64,000 bases of DNA, from contig CM055111.1 of NCBI GenBank assembly GCA_029204225.1, positions 42,350,815 to 42,414,814 on the forward strand, read 5' to 3'. The number at the start of each line of letters is the position of its first letter. Within the stretch, counting starts at the first letter, position 1. A program made the translations under genes and the position numbers. Below, one piece after another: positions 58,430 through 64,000 of this stretch. A model generated the notes under the pieces. It saw nothing but the letters and a program-made list of their open reading frames with translations. It ran no database searches and was not told where the DNA came from. The DNA comes from Diphasiastrum complanatum. Taxonomy: Eukaryota; Streptophyta; Lycopodiopsida; Lycopodiales; Lycopodiaceae.

Positions 58430-59231
58430 TGTGCAAAAAGTACAAAATGACCAAGAGTGGATCCTAATCTGATCCTCAAGAGGGATTGGTTGTCAGATTA
58501 CTTGATCTATCAATCTACTTGAGATTAAGATCAATCTAGATCAATTCTAGAACAATCATTAATTGAAGGTAGGTGTACTTTCTGGTTTCACATGTGTGAA
58601 ACATTGTCTGAGTACGGACTCCAACCTGAAAATCAAGTACACATTGATAGAATCTCAAAACAATCAAAACAAATGTAGACAAATGGAGAGAATCACTCAA
58701 AATGGCTTCCAAAACCAAGATTGGTGTCTCACATTGATTATGGCCAAATAAGCCTCTATATATACACTTTTGGAGCTTGAGGTATTGATCATGCATCAGA
58801 TCTCACATGTGTGAGGATGCCTTGTCACCATCATGCAATTTGGCACTTGGATCAAAACTTTCCATTTTGGGCATTTTTGGTCTATTTTCCTACTATATGG
58901 AGATCTTCATGGAAATCTTCTAGAAGCAAAAACTCGCCTACTTCAGCTATTTCCACACGTGTGAGATGTCCTCTACACATGGGATGTGACACCTACTCAA
59001 AATATTTGGCTCATGCAATCATTAGATTGGTGTCATGTGTCATATCTCTAGAAAACTAGTTTTTGGCCATTTTAGCCACTAGAACTTGAATTAAATCATA
59101 TGTACAACATATATGATTATGGTACATGAAAAGTACACTAGTTTCACATGTGGGAACAGGCTCCACACATGTATGTCTATCCTATATAAGGATTTTTGGC
59201 CTCTACCAAGCCTATTTTTGCATTTTTCACA
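58430..59231 (-). repeat. 3' LTR of Copia A copy 2
   Basis: Matches 6312-7144 with more differences and some deletions: TGTGCAAAAAGTAC at the left, TTTTTCACA at the right, followed by a shorter polypurine tract (CTCCTCAAAAATC on the plus strand). Confidence 0.9.
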
Positions 59232-59235
59232 CTCC

Positions 59236-61072
59236 TCAAAAATCTAGCTTGGTAAATCTAGCATAGATCTATCTATAACTCCAAGAGCCAATCTTAATTT
59301 TATAAATGGATTTTTAGGCAATGCCTTGTTGAGTATATCAGCAATGCAATCTGATGATGAAACATGAATAAGCTTGCTCTCCTTTGCTTGCATTTTCTCT
59401 CTCACAAAATGATGTGCAATCTCAATGTGCTTTGTTCGAGCATGGAAGGAAGACTGGACTGTTTGCAAGTTGTTGAGCTGCTTGATTATCACAATATATG
59501 CATGGAATGTCTTCATCCTTGATCACATGTAGCTCCTCCAAAAGCCTTTTATGCCAAAGAACCTCCTTTGTTGTTGTTGTCATAGCTTTATATTCGGACT
59601 CTGTTGATGAAAGAGAGATGGTATCTTGCTTTTTGGAAAGCCAAGATATAGTTCCTCCACATAAGAATGTAGCAAATGCACTTATGGATCTTCTATCCAT
59701 CTTGTCACCTATAAAACTTGAGTCTAAATATGCTCTCAAACAAATATTAGTCTTTTCATAAACTATGCCAAAGTCTTTTGTAGCCGAGATGTACCTTAAC
59801 ACCCTTTTTGCTCCTTTCCAATGACATATTAATGAACTTTGCATGTATTGACTCAACTTGCCAACACAAAAACTAAGATTTGGTCTAGTGATGGTTAAGT
59901 ATATCAAGGAACCAATAAGCATTCTATAGGTAGTGATGTCCTCAAAGGATGCTTCATCGCTTTCCTTAGAAACTTTTACACTTAGTTCCATAGGAGTTTC
60001 AACTCCTTTACAATCAATCATGCCAAATCTTGCTAAGATTGATCTAGCATACTTAGATTGACATATGAAGGTAAAATCATTACTTCTAGTGACTTCTATT
60101 CCAAGTATAACTTTAAGAAGTCCTAGATCTACCATCTTAAACTCACTAGACAAGGAAACTTTTACATTGATGCCATCTAGATCATTTCCTATGAGTATAA
60201 TGTCATCAACATATAAAACTAAGATATTGATCTTTCCATCATTACATTTGTAGTACAATGATGGTTTATAAGAACTTACAACAAATCCAATGGAAATGAG
60301 ATAGGAATGCAACCTAGAGTACCATGCTCTTGGTGCTTGCTTGAGTCCATAAAGACTCTTCTTCAAGAGACACACCTTGTCTTCTTCTCCATCTTTGATG
60401 AAGCCCTCGGGTTGGCACATGTAGATTTCCTCTTCCAAGAATCCATTCAAGAAAGCATTTGTCACATTAAACTGGAAGAGCTCCCATTTGAAAGAAGTTG
60501 CAAGACATATGATTAATCTAATGGTCACATGCTTTGCAACAGGTGCAAAGGTTTCATCATAATCTATGCCTTTGACTTGCAGAAAACCTTTTGCTACAAG
60601 TCTAGCTTTGTACTTATGAATGGAACCATCTTGATTATATTTCAATCTATATATCCATTTACAAGTAAGAGCCTTCTTTTCATAAGATAAATCAACAAGT
60701 TTCCAAGTTTGATTTTCCATTAATGCATCAAACTCTACTTGCATAGCTTTACTCCAATATTGAGACTTAGTTGCTTCCTCAAAACTAGTTTGTTCTTCAA
60801 GCATAGTAGTCAAGAAAGTATAAGAGTTGAGTAGTTGAGAATCTTCCCTTTGCTCCCCTTTGTCACTATAAGTGAGCCTTGATGGCTCAATCTTTGTCCT
60901 TGTTGATCTTCTTGGCACCTTTGGACTTGGAGTAGGTTTCACTTGGTCTTCATCTTCATGAAGCTCCTCCTCAGCCATAGCATGATCTTTGACAAGTTGA
61001 GTGTTGTTGGAAGTCACCTTTCCTTTGGCTTGGAGAGATTCATCAAAAAGTACATCTCTACTAGCAACAAAT
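59236..61072 (-). pseudogene. Copia A copy 2, RT-RNase H
   Basis: Corresponds to 7160 to about 8990 of copy 1. It includes the integrase-RT linker with ASRDVLF, RT with ALVENQTW-like MENQTWKLVD and LYVDDIIL, and RNase H. A 4-bp duplication (GGAAGGAA, about 59444-59451) shifts the frame near the end of RNase H, and a codon is deleted near 60165. The 5' part, including integrase, protease, gag and the 5' LTR, is absent: at about 61072 the sequence passes through a T run into a different LTR. Confidence 0.9.
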
Positions 61073-61078
61073 TTTTTT

Positions 61079-61778
61079 TGTGAAAGTACTGTACTTTAGG
61101 ACCATAAATGGATCTACAAAAGATCCACAAGAGTGATTGGATGCTTGCTTAACAATCTATCAAAAAACTAGACACAAAAAAGTTGATCTAGATTCGCAGT
61201 TTGACAAACAACAAGCATTAGCAATCAAAAGCATTGATCAACATTGAAATCCAAGCCCAAACGTGTGTAATACAGGCTTTAGTACGGCCTTCAACCTGAG
61301 AAACAAGTAGAAATTGATTTGGTTTCATTTGGATCACAAAAACTCAATGTACATAGTGAACTAGCTTGAGATTGCCAATGAGCTCCAAAAATTTTCTATC
61401 TTCTCACTATGGAGAGAGGGAATACATAGCCAATTCGACTTCCTTCTTGAAGTTAGGTGAATTCCAGCATGTAATAAGGAAGTTAACTCACTCTCCTTGA
61501 CCTAAAATGAAGCCCTAGTCTATTTCCTAGAGTTATGCTTGGTAGGTAGCTAGTTGGTCAAATTTTCACCTTAAACTTAGGTGTAGGTCCTATAAAGTAG
61601 GGATGACCACCAAATAGACATGACCAACTCTCTTGACTTGACCTAACCTACATTAGGATGGGTTTCCCATGTGGCATCATGGCCTCACATGTGTGGGACC
61701 CACTTGTGTACACAATTTACACTATTCTACATGGTTTTTGATCAAGCTAGATTTGCCAATTTTTGGCAATTCTTCACA
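61079..61778 (-). repeat. 3' LTR of a related Copia element (family A2)
   Basis: About 700 bp from TGTGAAAGTACTG to AATTCTTCACA, with a polypurine tract (CTCCTCCTCAAATTT on the plus strand) to its right. Its outer end resembles that of family A (AAAGTAC ... AGGACC), but the body differs. Confidence 0.8.
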
Positions 61779-62411
61779 CTCCTCCTCAAATTTAACTTGA
61801 TCTATTTACAACTCTCTTGATAGATCAATGAAAGCTTTTAGAAGTGTCTAAAAAATCCAGCTACAAAGAAGGAAATTTTGAGACTCCAATAGATAATGAT
61901 GTCCATGAAGGATCTTTCACCACCACTTAGAGGATCCCTTACAAGATGTTCCATAAATGTGTCTATATACATGTAGCACACTTCAAAACTAAACATCATG
62001 CAAAGCCATGGATTCCAAGGCATTTTGTGCACTTGAAGATACATCAATTAAAATATTAAGTGCATAAATAATGTTGCCAAAGACAACTTGTCTTGCTTGA
62101 TCCATATGATTGAGCCTAGATGGCTCCATCTTGATACTCAAGGTTCTTCTTGGAGTCCTCGGGTCTTGAGCTTGCTCCTCCACTTGACTTGACTCCAAAC
62201 CATCAATGAATTGAATAAGGTGTTGATCCAAAGGTGCTTCTTCAAGTTTACAAATCTTCCACTCTTGAAAGATCACATTTCCACCATTGACAAATTCTTT
62301 GGTTGAAAACAAGTAGATTCTACAATCTCTACTTGAAGAGCAAAACACTACCATTATTCTTATCATTGAAATAGGATCATCTTTGGTCCTTACATTGGAA
62401 TGATCATGCAC
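61779..62411 (-). pseudogene. Copia integrase-RT linker fragment (family A2)
   Basis: The minus-strand frame at 61989-62411 contains FVNGGNVIFQE and the PRRTLSIKMEPSRLNHMDQA region, equivalent to the linker between integrase and RT of family A. RT and RNase H are deleted between this linker and the polypurine tract, so the element is internally deleted. Nothing upstream of the linker is found. Confidence 0.75.
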
Positions 62412-62523
62412 AGAGCATGTGGATCTAAAGTGGTTATGTTTTATGGTACTTTATAGTAATGTATTTTACTTTTTAGTTATATTTTATCTTGTTGCATTAT
62501 GAATAAAGGCTTTTAAAGGTTTT

Positions 62524-62661
62524 AGTCTTGCTTTTTCAAGAGGAACTAAATGCAATTTTGTATCTCTCTCTCTATGCATCCTCTTGGTGGTGTAAATCTT
62601 GCTTTGTCAAGAAGAACTAAATACAATCTTGTATCTCTCTCTATGCATCCTGGTGGTGTAA
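62524..62661. repeat. Tandem duplication, two units of about 70 bp
   Basis: TCTTGCTTTKTCAAGARGAACTAAAT through TATGCATCCT and GGTGGTGTAA occurs at 62524-62594 and again at 62595-62661, with minor changes and a shorter CT run in the second. Confidence 0.85.
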
Positions 62662-62758
62662 TTCTGACTATTCCTTGGTTGGGATAGTGTTGAAATCTTT
62701 ATCTTTTATCTGACTCATAAGCTAACAAAGGTCTGTTTTTATGGTTTAATCCACAGGA

Positions 62759-63998
62759 TGGTTTCAAGAAGCTGCCTCTTTGGGTTATGGGGTGCCCCTT
62801 CCTCCACCTAACCATTTTGTTTAGGCTATTATTTGTTGTATGAAAAAGGTCGTTGAGATGCATAAATTTATCATTAACACTAATAGGGCTACGTGTTCTT
62901 CTACTGGTGGACCTGAGGATAAGATCCTTTTCCTGATTGATTTGCTTGAGACTATTGACTGGGTAAAGATTTATCTTGAGTTTATTAAGAAGAAAGAATC
63001 GTTGAACCTATTGGAAAATCTTTATAGTCATCTTAATGATTTTGTTGAAAAGTTCGAAGAAGAGGAAAAGTTCTGTAACTCGCACATGAGAAAAGTGTTC
63101 ATGTGCCTGAAAAATGAAAATGGTATTTCTCCTGTTGTTACTACCCCTTCATCTTCTAATGCTCCTTTATCTCCACACCCTCTAGTCTTTACTGATGACC
63201 TTGATGAGGATAGTGCCGAGTCAACTCCAGATCTTCTCTCAAGACATTTGCGATATTCACGACCTTTTTTCTTATGATTGCCGCCAATCTAACAGTTGCC
63301 AAGTTCTCTTTTTTCCTGCTAGAGTCATCGAGTTCAAATCCATTCTCACATCTTACAAACCCTGAAGTCTTTCTTCTATTAATTTCCTTGCACCTATCCC
63401 TATCGACCTTCGGATCCTGATGACTCATTTGATAGAAAAAGAAATACAAGTCTTCAAATTGGCCACACTGCATAAGAATCCTTCACTTGAGACCCCCATT
63501 TCTTTTGACACCATTATTCGCATAAACAAATTCGAACCCTCTTGCTGCCCCTCTGAGCAAATCTGGGCCAGAACCAATGGACACTTTGAGACTGACTTCA
63601 ATAGAATGAACCTACACCAAGCCAGAATCTAGAACTGGAAAAGACCTTTCTTCAAGTGTAGATGCAGTGAAAAATGCAAAAATAGCTCTTCCATTATTTG
63701 TTTTGACCTTTCCTGGTGCTTCCCTCCAAAACCAGATGAATGCATTCTTCATGTGGCTAAATAAACCCACTAGGGATGTAGTAAAATCACATATTACTTT
63801 TCTCTTTATCTACCAATATATGATTAATGCTTCCATCGAACTTGCTAGAGACTCTTTTGCCAAACTTCTTGCACCCTTGAGAGATGCCAAAAATATCCGA
63901 AAAATAGAACACCTTCTTAAATGACCTAGTTTCTCTACCCTCCAAGATAGGTACTTCCAAAACGTGAACAAAAGAACTAGCTCTTTCAATCTTAACAA
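62759..63998 (+). pseudogene. Decayed unidentified protein-coding sequence
   Basis: A plausible splice acceptor (TTAATCCACAG) ends at 62758. The frame GWFQEAASLGYGVPLPPPNH follows, an in-frame TAG interrupts it near 62823, and it continues through the 145-codon frame at 62840-63277 (helical, with EKFEEEEKF and a Ser/Pro-rich tail). Further coding-like stretches in shifted frames (63420-63632 and 63667-63924, the latter with FAKLLAPLRDAKNIRK) run to the window end. The content is consistent with one long, mostly helical protein broken by several lesions. I recognise no domain. It could be a captured gene or a retroelement ORF. Confidence 0.45.
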
Positions 63999-64000
63999 TC

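Overview
This window looks like nuclear DNA of a land plant. It holds an organelle-type pentatricopeptide repeat (PPR) gene, a plant leucine-rich-repeat (LRR) receptor-like gene, LTR retrotransposons with tRNA-iMet primer sites, and short GT-AG introns of about 90-360 bases. The density of nested, decayed Copia and Gypsy elements and the near absence of intact genes would suit a large, repeat-rich genome such as a fern or lycophyte. That placement is inference, not something the sequence proves.

Layout. 1-2.4 kb: one intact, apparently intron-free PPR gene, the only gene I regard as clearly functional. 2.4-6.3 kb: simple repeats, a GC-rich hairpin block and a Gypsy reverse transcriptase scrap. 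6.3-12.6 kb: an almost complete Copia element on the minus strand, with both LTRs, primer site, polypurine tract, a 5-bp target duplication and one frameshift. Its pre-insertion site survives as a paralogous copy at about 14.0-14.4 kb. 13-24.7 kb: a patchwork of LTRs in both orientations, Copia pol fragments, microsatellites and a perfect 70-bp tandem duplication. 24.7-27.1 kb: a broken, unrecognised coiled-coil protein gene lying inside an LTR element. 27.1-36.9 kb: decayed Copia, Gypsy and again Copia elements, all minus strand.

37.6-41.6 kb is the most unusual part. It holds a spliced but damaged minus-strand gene for a prokaryotic-type protein: a ParB-like N-terminal region followed by a C-terminal beta-class N4-cytosine/N6-adenine DNA methyltransferase domain. 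One of its introns and its 5' region carry arrays of a 31-bp, near-perfectly palindromic repeat. A divergent serine/asparagine-rich ORF lies head to head with it.

43.9-46.1 kb: a hairpin element followed by an LRR receptor-like pseudogene. Further LRR scraps lie at about 48.1 and 58.2 kb. 46.9-57.4 kb: more Copia remnants. 57.4-58.2 kb: a roughly 350-bp fold-back repeat and a GC-rich insert. 58.4-62.4 kb: a second copy of the first Copia family, apparently interrupted by a related element. 62.5-64.0 kb: a decayed, unidentified coding region. Repeated transposition and illegitimate recombination explain most of the window. The genes do not form a pathway.
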